Of a stretch of 64,000 nt of DNA, positions 34,601 to 45,150 are shown one piece after another. Below the pieces are notes generated by a model, which searched no databases, was not told the DNA's origin, and saw only the letters and a program-made list of their open reading frames with translations. A program made the position numbers and the translations under genes. Within the stretch, counting starts at the first letter, position 1. Each line of letters opens with the position of its first letter. The DNA is from Eublepharis macularius (lineage: Eukaryota > Chordata > Lepidosauria > Squamata > Eublepharidae): NCBI RefSeq assembly GCF_028583425.1, contig NC_072790.1, positions 159,272,397 through 159,336,396 of the forward strand. The letters run 5' to 3'.

Positions 34601-37600
34601 ATCCAGAACACTCCTACCCCTTCAGGCTTCTGTCCAGGAGCAATACCACCACCTATTCCCCTCCAAGGGCTTCTAGCCATGCAGGGACCCCTGGCTGCCA
34701 CTCTTGCCTCTCCTATCACTGCAAAGGGGGTCAGGGGTGAGTGAATGGCAGGTGGGCAGCCGGAGTTAATTACCCACAAAATCTGTCTGGTGGGACAGCT
34801 ACACTGCCTGAGCATGGGGGCAACCATCTGACTGCAGCATGCACCTCCCACGTGGCTGGCTGATGGCCCCAGCAACAGCCCAGTTGCTGGCTTGCAACCC
34901 TGCCAGGCTCAGAACGTGGAACACGGTCACATCCCGCTTCCTCAGGCAGGGCACAAAGACACTGCAGCCAGAGAAGGCAGACTCTCAGTTCCACCCAGCC
35001 TAGAGTCGCAATTGCCCCACAAGACTCAGAAAGCAGGGATGGCTTACCCCATATAAAGTTATGTCCTCAGGCCTGAAATTGGCTAGTGACTTGGGGGCAG
35101 GGAATGGGAATCAAAGGGAGGCTCTACATTCAGGCTAGGGAGGAGACAAGAGGTGCTGCAGCTCAAGGCAAAGAGTGTGAGCGGGGGGAGGTGGCAGAGA
35201 TCTTGAGTGATGCAACCCTACCCTGTCTCTCCTTACCTGAGGCCTGGCAGAGCCCCAGGTACCAGACACTGAGACCTCTGCCTCGGGACAGTTTTACAAC
35301 CAAAGTTTGCACATGTAGTGGACTGCACTTAACAGCAGGTTTCCGAAGTGCAACAAAATCAGAGAGCTGGGAGGGGAAGGGATAACTATTTCCTAGAATG
35401 GAGAAGTTGAGTGACAGGCTGCTTCCCTCTTCTCTGATTGGTCAGTTAGAACCAGTCTGAAGGCTGTCAGTCAATTTCTAACAGGATTTGGAGTCAGGGA
35501 GTCTGATAAGAAAAGTCAGACAGGTTCACCTTTAGAGTGAAGAAAGAAGACTCCTTTACCTTAACTGTAGTATTATTGTCCTGAGGAAGAATTCTGAGAA
35601 TTCAAAGTCCTAAGTGCTAGCATAAGCTGAAGTATGCTTCACACAGACACCAGAGAACTGGGAGTGTATTTTGGCAAGAGTGATTAGGTAGTGGGTTGAG
35701 ACTCCCTTTCAAGCCAAAAAGAAAAAGTGTTATATCTTCTGAGGAGAAGATTAATTCCAGCCCAGTTTCGAAGGGAGTTTGGCTCTAAGGAGGACCCCAG
35801 GTCTGTTGTGAAGGGAACACAGTTTGTTAGACTACTCAGGAGACAGAAATACCCTCTAGTTTCAAGAAAGGAGCGAGTTAGGTACACAAAGAAAGTGACT
35901 AACTCCAGAAAATCTGAACGGTCATAGACAACTTCCTGAAGAATTATTAAGTAAAACACCTCTCACTATTAAGAACCAAAAATATATGAAAATAAGTTTC
36001 AATGGTACTATTTTGCCTGTTACACAAGGTATATTCTGTAATACCAACAAAATTTTACTCCCGTATTTCCATCCCCTGACTAAACTTGCTCAATCTCTGC
36101 CTGTTAAAAAAGCTGTTATTTCTTTTTGCATGCTATACAGTCTATAGTGTGATTTCCAATACAAAGGAAGAAGGCTCCTGCTTTTCCCCATCAAGTTCCT
36201 AAGCTAGGCTAAAAAAAACAAAATTATATCTGTGTGTCAGGATGGTATGAACAAACTTTCAAAGCCACACCACTTGTGGCTGCTCAGTCAAACTGAATTT
36301 TGAAGGGGAAATCTGCCTCACAGTGGGGAGAGTGAAGGGGGAGTCTGTCATAGAACTAAATGCTGAAATAGAAGATTCCAAAAATTTCATCTAGGGCTTT
36401 TCAAGAAAACCACAAAATCCTAGATTGAACAAAAATAGCATATTCAGCAATCTGGATCCCAGTCTAAGTATTTAAGCACTCAGTTCACTGTTAATTCCCA
36501 GAGAAGGAATGCACAGCTGACCAATTCATTATGGTGAAACGCTTGATAAACTGAAATGGAGGGGATCTAAAATGCTCAAGCCAACCCTACCCACACAAGA
36601 GCTTTTAAGACTCCTCCAGTGGCACCTCCTACACACCTCTGAAAAGCAACCCCCAAGGAAAGAGACCCCTCCAAAACAACACCTCATACAGCACAAGACA
36701 CTAAAGGGAGAATTCCTTCTGGCAGCACTTTCCTGTGCCTTATGGGGTGCACTGGAGGGGCACTTTGGTGACTAAAGGTAACATCCACATTCAGAGGCAG
36801 TAAAACCTCCAAATGCCCTGACCTGGATAGCTCAAGTGAGCTGATGGCATCAAATCTTAGAGGCTAAGCAGGGTCAGCCTTGGTTAGTAATTGGATGGGA
36901 GACTTCCAATGAAGATCATGGTCGCAGAGGCAGGCACTCTCTACCACCATTAAGCCTCCAAATACCAGGGCTAGAAGGCAACTTCAGGAAAAAAGACTTG
37001 GCCTCTATGCCTTTTTGGTTGGCCCTCAATGGCAACTGGTTGGCTGCTGCATAACAGATGTTGGACTAGATGGACAACTGATCTGATCCAGCAGAGCTCT
37101 TCTGAAGTTTTTAACACCCTTGGTAGCACTTTCTGCTTCCATACCACAATGTGGAGGGGGGTGTTAGATTCACCAATACCTTGTGCTCTCCCACAAGACC
37201 ATGGCCCAGAAGATATATTGCCTGATTTTATGTATTTTGCTTTTGGTCAGCAAGGTGGGGGTTTGGGGACAGTAACATGTTTGACAGCAAGTCAGCAAAT
37301 CATTTAATGCTGCAGGACCAATATATTTGTATAAAAATTCATATTGAAAATGAATAGGTATTTACCATGTGCAGAAGCTGAACATCACAGGCTGTTTGCC
37401 AAAGTACACTTAGGGCTTGATAAATTCTTGGATCTTCAGGCTTTGCAACAAGAGTCTGGCAATTTACACAACATGAACATATTTGTTTGAACAAGCAAAC
37501 AGATTTTTTCATGAAAAGACACAAAAGCTTGATTAAGGCAGAAAGTTGCAAAATCACACCACAGTACAATTATAGTTTAGATAGCTTTTCATATGGCTTC

Positions 37601-40600
37601 TGATAAGGAAATTATATGCTACTACAGAAATACCCACCCTACTGGCATGGACTTACACATGCCATTTTACTTTTATTTACTGTACATTACTTCACTCCCA
37701 AAGGGGGAATAATAACTGTTACAAAACTGTAATTTTTATTCATTTGTTAATCTACTCAATAAAAGTAAAACCATCAAATGAAAAAACCTATACTCCACAA
37801 CTTCTGTACAGTAGTGAAAATATTATTTTAGATTTGCGACAAATCTCTCTATACCTTAAAGTATGAGGTGGACTGCAGTAAAAAACAAACAGTTAAATAC
37901 ATAGATCAGGATAACATTTAAGAAAACTGGCTAAAGAGATTACAAACTATTGAAGACCAATTATAATCTCTCCTCACCTCACATGTATACCCCCACACCC
38001 ATCCACCCCATCTAGAATAAATCTCCCAAATAGATTCAGTAACTTTCCTTAAAATTGACCTCTGACAGGCAAAAATATAGATTGTAAAAATCTTTAAATG
38101 ATTTGCTTCCTCTGTTTAAATAATATATCAAAGAGATTGCTATTGATAGTGATTGATATAATAATTTGCAGAAATAAGCGCAGATCTGCCTTCCAAATTA
38201 AAGCTAAACCTAACAAATAAGTATAATCTCAACATACCTTATTAAAAATAATTCTTACTTAAGGAAACTATTTCAAGGTTCCTCTACATAAGTTACCTTG
38301 TACTCTTTTTCACTGACAAATACGTTCAATTCTACTCTTCCATATTTATATATAGAACTGCATTCATATAAAGCATAAACAAGCTTCCAAAGTAGATTCC
38401 TTTCTCTTTTTTGTGGGACAATTCCAACCACTTTTACAGGAATATCTGTTTTGAAAAGGCACAAAAATATGTAATAATTACAATTTGTTCTGCATGATCT
38501 CAACAACCCTAATATTGTAAACAATATGGATATGTCATTTGTTTTTAAAGGAAGAGGCAATTGAATCTGTATCTTTTGTAAGAATCTTTCTATTCCATTA
38601 ATGACTCCAGAATATGCCTCTACCAAGAATCCATTCTGTACGCTGTTACTATCAGAAGATAGGTTGGCAGCAACAAAGGTCAAGTCTTTCTCCACAGTTA
38701 TGGAACTTTCTCCCTTGGGAGGCAAGTTTCATCCCATTAGTAGATTTTTTGAGACATCCATGAAGATATTCTTCTTCCAAAGAGTTTTTGGTGAACTGAA
38801 AGATGCTTTAACTTGTGGCATTTTATGGTTGTTATTTCACTATTTTATTTTTATTTGTTTAAAACATTTGTAAGCCATCTTTCTACCCAAATAGAGCCCC
38901 CAAGGTGGTAAACATTTAAAATTACAACATTTTAAACAATTTAAACTGAAAACAATATTTTAAATAGTATAAAAATAATTTAATAAAAACAAATACAAGC
39001 ACACAGCACCAAGAATAGGAAGGAGGGCCAATAACAGTTATTGAGGATATGCCAAACGAAACAAAAGTCTTCACCCACTGCCAGAAGACAGCAACAGTGG
39101 AAAACAGTGAATCTCCCCGAAGAGGAAGCTCCAAAGTTTTGGTGCCACAACTGAGAAGGCCCTTTCTTGGGTTGTCACCTGTCTAGCCTCAAGTCGCAGG
39201 AATACCTGAAGCATTAAGATTTACCTGCTGTCCAAGGAACAGGCAGAATGCCCAAATTCTCAAGAAGTCTCTCAGAATACATAACAGGAGGCCTCACTGA
39301 TCCAAAACCAATAGGGTCCAATCTGAAGAAGTCACAGTGCACCACTTCCAGTTGTCCATCTAACTTCTTCTTTAGAGACTAAAAGTGAACCATTAGAAGG
39401 TTATATGAACATCTGAAGTTACATTATACTGTCAGTCAATTAGTCAATCTAATATTGTCTATTCAGACCAAAAGCGCCTCTCCAGAGCAGTCTTTCCACC
39501 CTTTCTATGAAGATCCTTTAAGAAGAGATGTTGGAAATTATATTTAACTACAAATGCTCATGAGTGCCATTGTTCTTTTAAATAACTAAGAAGTACCTCC
39601 AGATCAGGAAGAAAGGCATTATTGCTCTCTAGTGCTATCACTCGGGAACCAGTATTGAGCAGTGTTCGGGTCAAGATCCCAGGACCTAAAAATAAATAAA
39701 TAAGTTCAATACTTTACATTGAAATTAGCTTACTAACAGCAGCGCTTCATACCATTCGACTTTAAATGAAATTAAACAACACCTAACATAACAAAAGTAA
39801 AATATAAACATGTAAAAACATGTAAAAACTGTTCCTTTCAAACCCAGTTATGTTTATTCCCAGATTGAGGGACCTATATGGACTAATCGCAATGCACGTC
39901 AGAAGGCCACACTGGAAAAGAGAAGGAAGCAAAATCTCCCTTCTGTCTCCTAATGGAAGAGTACATTTGCTCCCTTTCTGCTGCACCTTCCCAATCCAAA
40001 TGGATGTTAGTTTGTGTAGGTTCCACAACCATGGGAATCAAATTTCCTGGGGTCAGATGGGGCTAGTGGGAACAGGAGGACAAGAAAAAGATCTGAAATC
40101 ATCACCAGAAGGCACTAATGGATCACAAGATCCAACCCAATGAGAGTCTGTGTAAACAAGCACGGAATCAGGTTACAACTGTAACTCTACATCTAAAGCA
40201 TAATTTTCCTTAGTTGAACTCCACAAAAGTCTAATTTTGTTAATGAGGGAGTTCTTTTACAATATCACGTTTCCATAGGTAGCTTCTCCATTGAAAAAAG
40301 GGCTATTTTAATCACTGCTGTTCCGCAACAGCACTCAACTTGCTAGTGGCAAGCAAGTTTTTCATCTTGGCTTGAGGCCAGGGTACTGAAGAACCATATA
40401 TCCAATACTGCCCAGCCTGCCAATTACTATCTGCTCGATGTGTCCTGGCCTTCAGAGGTGAAATGAATGGCAACCAGCAACAGGGCTTTAAAAAAAATTT
40501 TTTGCTTGTAATTCAGTTTATGTATAAAAATAGAGGTGTCTGTGCATGCACACGTGCAAGTCGCCTGTGAATAAATAGCGCTTTTTAGGGCTTTTTCAGT

Positions 40601-43179
40601 AGTGTCATCTCACTTATGGAATGCCCTTTTCCTTGAGGCTTGCCTGATATCTATATCATTTTTTTAGGCCCCAGGCCAAAACATTTCTGTTCACCCAGGC
40701 TTTTAATTAAGGGGTTTATTTTTTAACTATGTTTTAGTCTGGAAACTTATTTTAAACTCTCAGTAATCTTTTTAAGTCAGAGTTCCGTAATCTTTTAAAA
40801 TATATGGGATCCTTTCAAAATCTAACAGAGGGTGAGGGGCACAACCACAAATGGCTGCCAAAGGAGTAAGAGAGATTAAATGTTAGCGAGATTAAGCACA
40901 GCTCTTCAACATTTCAGATTTAAACTCTGATTAACAGAATGCCTTTTAAAATTAACATATTTTTAAAATCAAAAAGAGTCCAGTAGCACCTTTAAGACTA
41001 ACCAATTTTATTGCAGCATAAGCTTTCGAGAATCAAGTTCTCTTCGTCAGATGCCTGATACAAACTGGTCAAATACAGAAGAGGAGGGGGGAGAGGGGAG
41101 AGAAGGAGAGGAGGGACAAGATGCAATTAGGGGGGAGGCAACCAAAACAACAAATATCTTCTTACATATATACAAAATAAGGATACATATTGAGCAACCT
41201 AAGAAGCCCTCATTTGGTAGTATCTGTCTTCATACTGTAAGATCCATTTGTAAGATCCAGGTCCAACCCAGGACCAACACAACTACCCACCTGAAACTAC
41301 CTCCATTTTGTACACTCTAACATATTTACACAAAAGGGAAAAGAAAATATGCTGCTTCTCCTGGCTATATCTCCTTTACTTGAGACAAGCCATTTTTAAC
41401 CAGCAATTCAAACCTACAGCCTGACACAACAATAGATAGTGCTGGTGAGAATTCCTGCGCATGTGTATACTAAGAGAGAGATTCTGATAGGAACACAGAT
41501 GATTTTTGAAAAGTGACCAAAATTTAATGTAGTGATCTTAGTGAACTTCTACACAAATAAAAAACATACATTCCAATTGGGACGATCTGATGACTTCAAT
41601 AGAGGTTGCAGCTAGCTGCATTAAGCATTTTAGCTGTGCAACCCAATTGGGTTTAGTCTGAAGTCCCTCTAGATTTTTAGAAAATCAATCTGTTATTTAC
41701 ACAGGTAAAATCCTTTACATAAGGCCACTGTCAGTATTACTCCATAAACAAAGAAACAACTCAAAAAGCTCCACTAGGTCTCACCCACTTCTAAAAACAT
41801 CTGGTACAAGAAAAGGTGTTGGTAGGCACCATGGGCACAACATTGGGAGCCATACTATAAACAAAAGGGGCCCTAATACAAACAAACCTCCAAATGTGAA
41901 CAAATTATGGATTGATCCAAATTTCTTCAGTTTGTGAAAGAAACTTTATCAGAAAATGTGTATGTTGTTCAGAATAGTCCAAGACCTGCAACTATAACCA
42001 GTACCATTATCTTCCACCAGCATATGAAGACGTTAAAATTTATTTTTATTTACATTATTTATAGCATTTTGTATCATTTACCAACTCTTCTTCTCACTCC
42101 AGAAGGGCATTTACTTTAGCTAGAAGTTCAACTCTACCCTCTGCCGTTCTGGAAGGAAAGTTTAAAGCTGTCCCTTACTCTCTTAGGCTTTGTTCCTGTC
42201 CCCTAAGAGAAATTGACTCAATGGAGCACATCTTCTTTAACTGCCCAAGTCATAGTAAAATTAGAGCGGAAACCATCAGTCCATTAGTAGAAAGATTCCC
42301 TGGAAGTTCAAATAAAATCAAACTTGATTATCTTTTGTCTGATCGGAATTACCAGACAACACGTCAAGTAGCAAGATTCTGTGCCCAGGTCTACAAGCAA
42401 CGTAAATCACATAAGGCAGCTTAAACAACTAATTTATGATGATCTTATTTTTTTACTCTTATATTTATTCATTGTTCTTCCCCTGTATCCAGTCTCAACT
42501 GTTTTTAAACTGATTTGCAAATGGTTTTATATGTACTGGTCACATACTGTAATAATAAACTTGATTTGACTATTCTTCTGTTTATGTTTTTAAATGCATA
42601 TATATGGGCTTTCCATTGTTGTTCACCGCCTTGGGGGCCCTGACTAGATGGAAAAGCAGAATAAAAATATTTTAAATAAACAATAATAAATTTGTGGTCG
42701 GATATGAGCTTTCGTGAGTCACAGCTCACTTCTTCAGATGCCAATAATACATTGTTATTATTTAACCCTCCCCTGAACAACACCCTTGTCCTCCCCTCAG
42801 AAAGTCAACCGCATCAAGGGGTAGCAGCACAGCGATTAAGACCGAGGGGGAGAACCTCACCTGGCTCGCACTCCAGTATAAGTGGCGGGCGCCTGCCGGT
42901 GAGCTGCAGGCCTTGGTAGTCACCTAGCCGGGAGCCCACAACACGCGCCAGGTCGGGGCAGGCGATAAACCTTCGCAGCGGCGGAGGGGCCCGGCTGTTC
43001 TCCATGACCGCCCGGGTGGCCTCAGCTGCCTCTGGGATCCGCAGAGGAAAGTGAGCTTTTGCCAAGCAATGACGACTCTCGCTTTGTCCTGCTAGGCCTC
43101 GCACTGCGTGCCACAAACCGGCCAAGGCCGGCGCCAGCACCAAAGGCCTCCCTGACAGCGCAGGCGGAGACATCGCCAT
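31418..43179 (-). CDS. TFB2M: TFB2M, mitochondrial transcription factor B2 (8 exons)
   Basis: TFB2M is the mitochondrial transcription initiation factor that joins POLRMT and TFAM and melts the promoter. It descends from the KsgA/Dim1 rRNA adenine dimethyltransferases. Eight exons give 1200 bp, 399 residues plus stop (human has 396), in one frame with GT-AG introns throughout. The N-terminus is basic and poor in acidic residues, as expected for a mitochondrial presequence. The SAM-binding motif I reads LECEPGPGILT (about residues 102-112), followed by VIALES (122-127) and VVHCDFF (148-154). Further matches to human are [43 protein letters not shown] and, near the C-terminus, WLYHSLED. Introns are 3175, 218, 779, 841, 3406, 835 and 1308 bp. 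The start is the first of two close ATGs (43179, 43173); the frame upstream has no ATG. Confidence 0.96.
32910..33061 (-). CDS. TFB2M: TFB2M exon 7
   Basis: The 152-bp exon encodes [20 protein letters not shown], then [20 protein letters not shown] and KLVDKL. The acceptor is ACATACAG and the donor TTAAA followed by GTAAGT. The exon 6-7 junction is about three residues shorter than in human. A CAG three bases further in could act as an alternative acceptor. Confidence 0.94.
33561..33595 (+). repeat. Poly(A) run with flanking direct repeats
   Basis: AAAGTAAGACAC occurs at 33561-33572 and 33584-33595, separated only by C and ten A residues. This is the layout of a retroposed insertion reduced to its poly(A) tail, with a 12-bp target duplication. 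It lies in TFB2M intron 6. Confidence 0.65.
33897..33959 (-). CDS. TFB2M: TFB2M exon 6
   Basis: The 63-bp exon encodes [20 protein letters not shown] and V. It is too short for ordinary ORF listing and was found by its conserved EPWSSF motif. The acceptor is CTTCTAG and the donor GTGTG followed by GTAAGC. Confidence 0.93.
34000..36810. other. TFB2M intron 5, mostly unassigned
   Basis: 34555-35560 is richer in G+C and has frames on both strands, but nothing was recognised. 35560-35960 contains a run of purine-rich sequence with a 66-residue Lys/Arg-rich frame on the plus strand that I regard as chance. No splice-flanked coding segment beyond the TFB2M exons was found. Confidence 0.45.
36815..37110 (+). 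repeat. 5S-rRNA-derived SINE
   Basis: The head is clearly 5S rRNA: GAGGCTAAGCAGGGTCAGCC (box A), TTGGTTAGTAATTGGATGGG (intermediate element and box C) and AGACTTCC. These are the internal promoter parts of a type 1 RNA polymerase III gene. The tail TGTTGGACTAGATGGACAAC, then GATCTGATCCAGCAG, is shared by other squamate SINEs. It lies in TFB2M intron 5 and is too diverged to be a working 5S gene. Confidence 0.85.
37366..37455 (-). CDS. TFB2M: TFB2M exon 5
   Basis: The 90-bp exon encodes [20 protein letters not shown], then [10 protein letters not shown]. The acceptor is TTGCCAG and the donor CACATG followed by GTAAAT. Human reads PDLYHVLSVIWQLACEIKV here. Confidence 0.95.
38297..38445 (-). 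CDS. TFB2M: TFB2M exon 4
   Basis: The 149-bp exon encodes [20 protein letters not shown], then [20 protein letters not shown] and FVSEKEYK. The acceptor is AAAACAG and the donor ACAAG followed by GTAACT. The open frame extends into the introns on both sides but is not coding there. Confidence 0.95.
38700..39180. repeat. Dispersed LINE-like repeat in TFB2M intron 3
   Basis: Segments such as TTGTAAGCCATCTTTCTACC, AGAGCCCCCAAGGTGG and GAGAAGGCCCTTTCTTGGG match phrases I know from squamate LINE 3' ends. The order suggests two overlapping degenerate LINE fragments. The family is not assigned. Confidence 0.45.
39225..39378 (-). CDS. TFB2M: TFB2M exon 3
   Basis: The 154-bp exon encodes [20 protein letters not shown], then [15 protein letters not shown] and VPWTA. 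The acceptor is TTTTAG and the donor GCAG followed by GTAAAT. The last base begins Asp188, completed by exon 4. Confidence 0.95.
39597..39685 (-). CDS. TFB2M: TFB2M exon 2
   Basis: The 89-bp exon encodes [10 protein letters not shown], then [15 protein letters not shown]. The acceptor is TTTTTAG and the donor CTGGAG followed by GTACTT. It completes methyltransferase motif I and supplies the acidic residue of motif II. Confidence 0.95.
40580..40770 (+). mobile_element. CR1-type LINE 3' fragment
   Basis: Holds GGGCTTTTTCAGTAGTG, TTATGGAATGCCCTTTTCC and CAGGCCAAAACATTTCTG, then TCACCCAGGCTTTTAA. These encode and follow the AFSxxxxLWNxLP end of a CR1 protein. It lies in TFB2M intron 1. Confidence 0.7.
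40970..41060 (-). other. Hammerhead-like motif repeat, best copy
   Basis: Minus strand: CTGACGA, one extra A, arm GAGAA, loop CTTGA, arm TTCTC, then GAAA, GCTTATGCTG, followed by AATAAAATTGGTTAGTCTTA and AGGTGCTACTGGACTC. CTGANGA plus GAAA around a hairpin is the hammerhead ribozyme core. An AGC/GCT stem with a TTAT loop could be helix III. The extra A before helix II, and a G where the cleavage base should be, argue against activity of this copy. Confidence 0.6.
42130..42560 (+). mobile_element. Non-LTR retrotransposon 3' remnant
   Basis: A frame reads [20 protein letters not shown], then [14 protein letters not shown] and ends AARQ-like at about 42424. The C-x-H-x-C pattern with MEHIFFNCP is the zinc-knuckle-like C-terminus of several LINE proteins. 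The tail ends AATAATAAACTTGATTTGAC (about 42550), resembling the tiny insert in BovB at 20052-20087. The clade is not assigned. Confidence 0.55.
42690..42742 (-). other. Hammerhead-like motif repeat
   Basis: Minus strand: CTGAAGA, an extra A, arm GTGAG, loop CTGTGA, arm CTCAC, then GAAA and GCTCATATCC. The five-bp stem is perfect and differs from the 41014-41050 copy at paired positions. It lies in TFB2M intron 1, near the donor of exon 1. Confidence 0.6.
42861..43179 (-). CDS. TFB2M: TFB2M exon 1
   Basis: Encodes residues 1-106 and the first base of Gly107: presequence ([20 protein letters not shown]), then [13 protein letters not shown] and [10 protein letters not shown]. The donor is GCCAG followed by GTGAGG. 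It ends at the same protein position as the human exon, inside the SAM-binding motif. Confidence 0.95.
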
Positions 43180-43340
43180 CCCTGCTGTTGAATTCAGCAC
43201 CTTCGCGCGGCACACGCCAAACCCCGCCACCTACACGTGTGCGCAGGGGGAACGACCTTGATGGGAACACGCGTCCGGACTGCTTTAGCGAGCGGACCGT
43301 CTCATCAACTTCCGTTTCCGTTGAGGCCAGTCTTCTCTAG
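43180..43340. promoter_or_regulatory. Divergent TFB2M/CNST promoter
   Basis: A CpG-rich gap of under 200 bp separates the TFB2M start codon from the presumed first exon of the plus-strand gene. ACTTCCG (43308-43314) followed by TTTCCG (43315-43320) is an ETS/GABP (NRF-2) type site. Mammalian TFB2M promoters are known to use NRF-2 and NRF-1. A GTGCGCAG stretch near 43239 is only a partial NRF-1 match. No TATA box was seen. Confidence 0.7.
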
Positions 43341-43481
43341 GCGTTTGTGCTCACTTTTAGCCACCGCCGCTCTCTGGAGCCCGCAGTCGGGCCACAGGTA
43401 GCTCTGTGTATGGTTTGGCTTCGGTTGTTGTGTTGCGGCGTAAGAGGCTGGCGCATCTTCAAGCAGCGGCTGTGCGCTGAG
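43330..43481 (+). other. CNST: Probable non-coding exon 1 of CNST
   Basis: CpG-island sequence ends in a strong donor, CGCTGAG followed by GTAAGGA (GT at 43482). In human, CNST (consortin, a trans-Golgi connexin-sorting receptor) starts divergently next to TFB2M. The assignment rests on synteny; the exon's left limit is a guess. The ATG-started frame through it (43347-43655) is not CNST protein. Confidence 0.55.
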
Positions 43482-43704
43482 GTAAGGAACGGAAGGCTGT
43501 CCAAGCCGGGCTCCTTGGAGCTGTCGCTACCTGTGGGGTCCTTCTTCGAGTCCGGAGACGCTGGTTGGGCTTGTGTGTGGAGCTGCTTGCTGCCTCTGGA
43601 GCCTCTAAGGGGTAGACAGAAGCGCGCTTGCTGCGGAAGAGTCTGTGTTGTGTGAGACTAGGGCTGAAAAGCGGAAGGTCTCCCCTCTGCCATAGCTTCG
43701 TATA

Positions 43705-43815
43705 GGTTAACCATAGGGTTGCCAGCCTCCAGGTGGGGCGTGGAGATCTCCCGGAATTGCAACAGATCCCCAGAGGCTGCTTTGAAGGGTGGACTCTGGT
43801 ATTATACTCTGTTTA
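43705..43815. mobile_element. Truncated hAT element (TAGGGTTGCC family)
   Basis: Starts with the intact terminus TAGGGTTGCCAGCCTCCAGG and continues through GGAGATCTCCCGGAATTG to GCTGCTTTGAAGGGTGG. The right half is missing. Confidence 0.7.
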
Positions 43816-44129
43816 GCCGTTTTTGGCTAGGGCAGCTTTCAGACTGTCGGCCCTGAACAACCCTTAGCACTGTGTAACTTACCACGCTTGTGTTTCATCC
43901 TTCCTCTAAGAAGATCGGGGTGAAACTGGTAGGGTCATCACGTCTTAGTCTCAAGAGAACACTGTGTGACAAGTTAAGGCCATAAGCAGGTCCTTGATTT
44001 TATCTCCAGCTTGGAACAACTTCACATACCATACACAACACTTGGACATCTGTCCTCTTGAATGTTTGTCTGTAGAAACAGGCACGTGTACAATAATCAT
44101 ACGTGATTATCTACCTTGGGATAGTTGTT

Positions 44130-44365
44130 CTCAGACAGTGTGGGATAGTAGTTAAAACACCTGACTAGGATCTGAGAGACCCAGGTTCAAATCCTCACAC
44201 TGCCATTGAAGCTCACTGACTGGCTGTGTGCCAGTCACATGTTTTCAGCCTAACCTACCTAATAAGATTGTTGCTTTAAGAATAAAATGGAGGAGAGGAG
44301 AATATTGTAAGCTGCTTTGGGTCCCCATGGGAGAGAAAGGCAATGTATAAATAGCAAAACAATAT
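44130..44365 (+). repeat. tRNA-derived SINE (second squamate type)
   Basis: The head has B box GGTTCAAATCC (44184-44194). The tail is TAAGCTGCTTTGGGTCCCC, then GAGAAAGGCAATGTATAAAT. It differs from the MIR-like SINE in both head and tail. Confidence 0.8.
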
Positions 44366-44879
44366 AAATGCATTTTTCATATTCTTCACTAGGTGGAAAT
44401 TAACTATGTGAGGCACAGTAATAAAGCTTTCTGCTTATTATTTTGTTTTTAATTACTTTCAGCTCTATTCAGGATCTTATACTTGTGTTGAGGTTTAGTT
44501 CAAGTGATATTTCCACCTTTACTCAGTCAGTTTTGTTGTAAGGGTGTTAAACAGAACTGGAAAGGTCAGTGAGGTGTGGTAACTCAGTACTTAGAGCACT
44601 TGAGTACATTCCTAAATGTTGTATCATTCTTCATAGTTGCCTGCAAACTGCCCAGATTGCTATGCCTTATCACTCTGCTCTGAAGCATGATTTTTTAAAA
44701 CCAAAAAGACACATTTAAAGTTCAGGTTAAGCAAGGAGACCTGTGACCCTGGGCTGAGCAGAACTGCCAGAAAAATATAAAAATAAGATTTGTAGTTCTA
44801 GTATGTGTCTTGCCAATCTGCACAAATAGTCTCTTTTAGCTATCTACCTTTTTAAAAAATCTTGTCCTGCCACCAAGGA

Positions 44880-45150
44880 ATTCAGAGAACTGGTTGGTCT
44901 CCCCCCCCTCACTTTTGTCCTCACAACAACCCTGTGAGGTAAGTTAGGCTGTGCAAGAGTGACTCATCCAAGGTCATGCAATTAGTTTCATGCCTGAGTG
45001 GAAATTTGAATCATTCCCTCAGATCTTTGTCTAAAAGTTCAATCCAAAGCAGAGTTATACCCTTCTAAGTCAATTGGAAATCAATCAGCTTAGATGGCTG
45101 TAACTGTTTAGGATTGTACTGCAACACTCTGTCCACTAACATACATAGAA
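44880..45150 (-). repeat. tRNA-derived SINE interrupted by a palindromic element
   Basis: On the minus strand this is the same SINE type as 44130-44365: TCCTCACAACAACCCTGTGA, then CCAAGGTCATGCA (core), AGATCTTTGTCTAA and, after the interruption, CACTCTGTCCACTAACATAC (head). The insert occupies 45036-45124. Confidence 0.65.
45036..45124. mobile_element. Small palindromic MITE
   Basis: About 89 bp with inverted ends (TTCAATCC left, GGATTGTACTGCA right) and an inverted body (CAGAGTTA / TAACTG; CTTCTAAGTCAATTGG / AATCAGCTTAGATGG). It matches the common squamate GCAATCCTAAAC...GGATTGCACTG foldback repeat and sits inside a SINE. Confidence 0.65.

Noticed and set aside
35727-35927. A basic 66-residue plus-strand frame in TFB2M intron 5
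   Set aside because: No recognised motif and no splice signals supporting it; probably a chance purine-rich frame.
36815-36915. Functional 5S rRNA gene
   Set aside because: The 5S similarity is partial and diverged and continues into a SINE tail.
38273-38725. A 150-codon minus-strand frame as one exon
   Set aside because: Only 38297-38445 matches TFB2M and is bounded by splice sites; the rest is intron that happens to be open.
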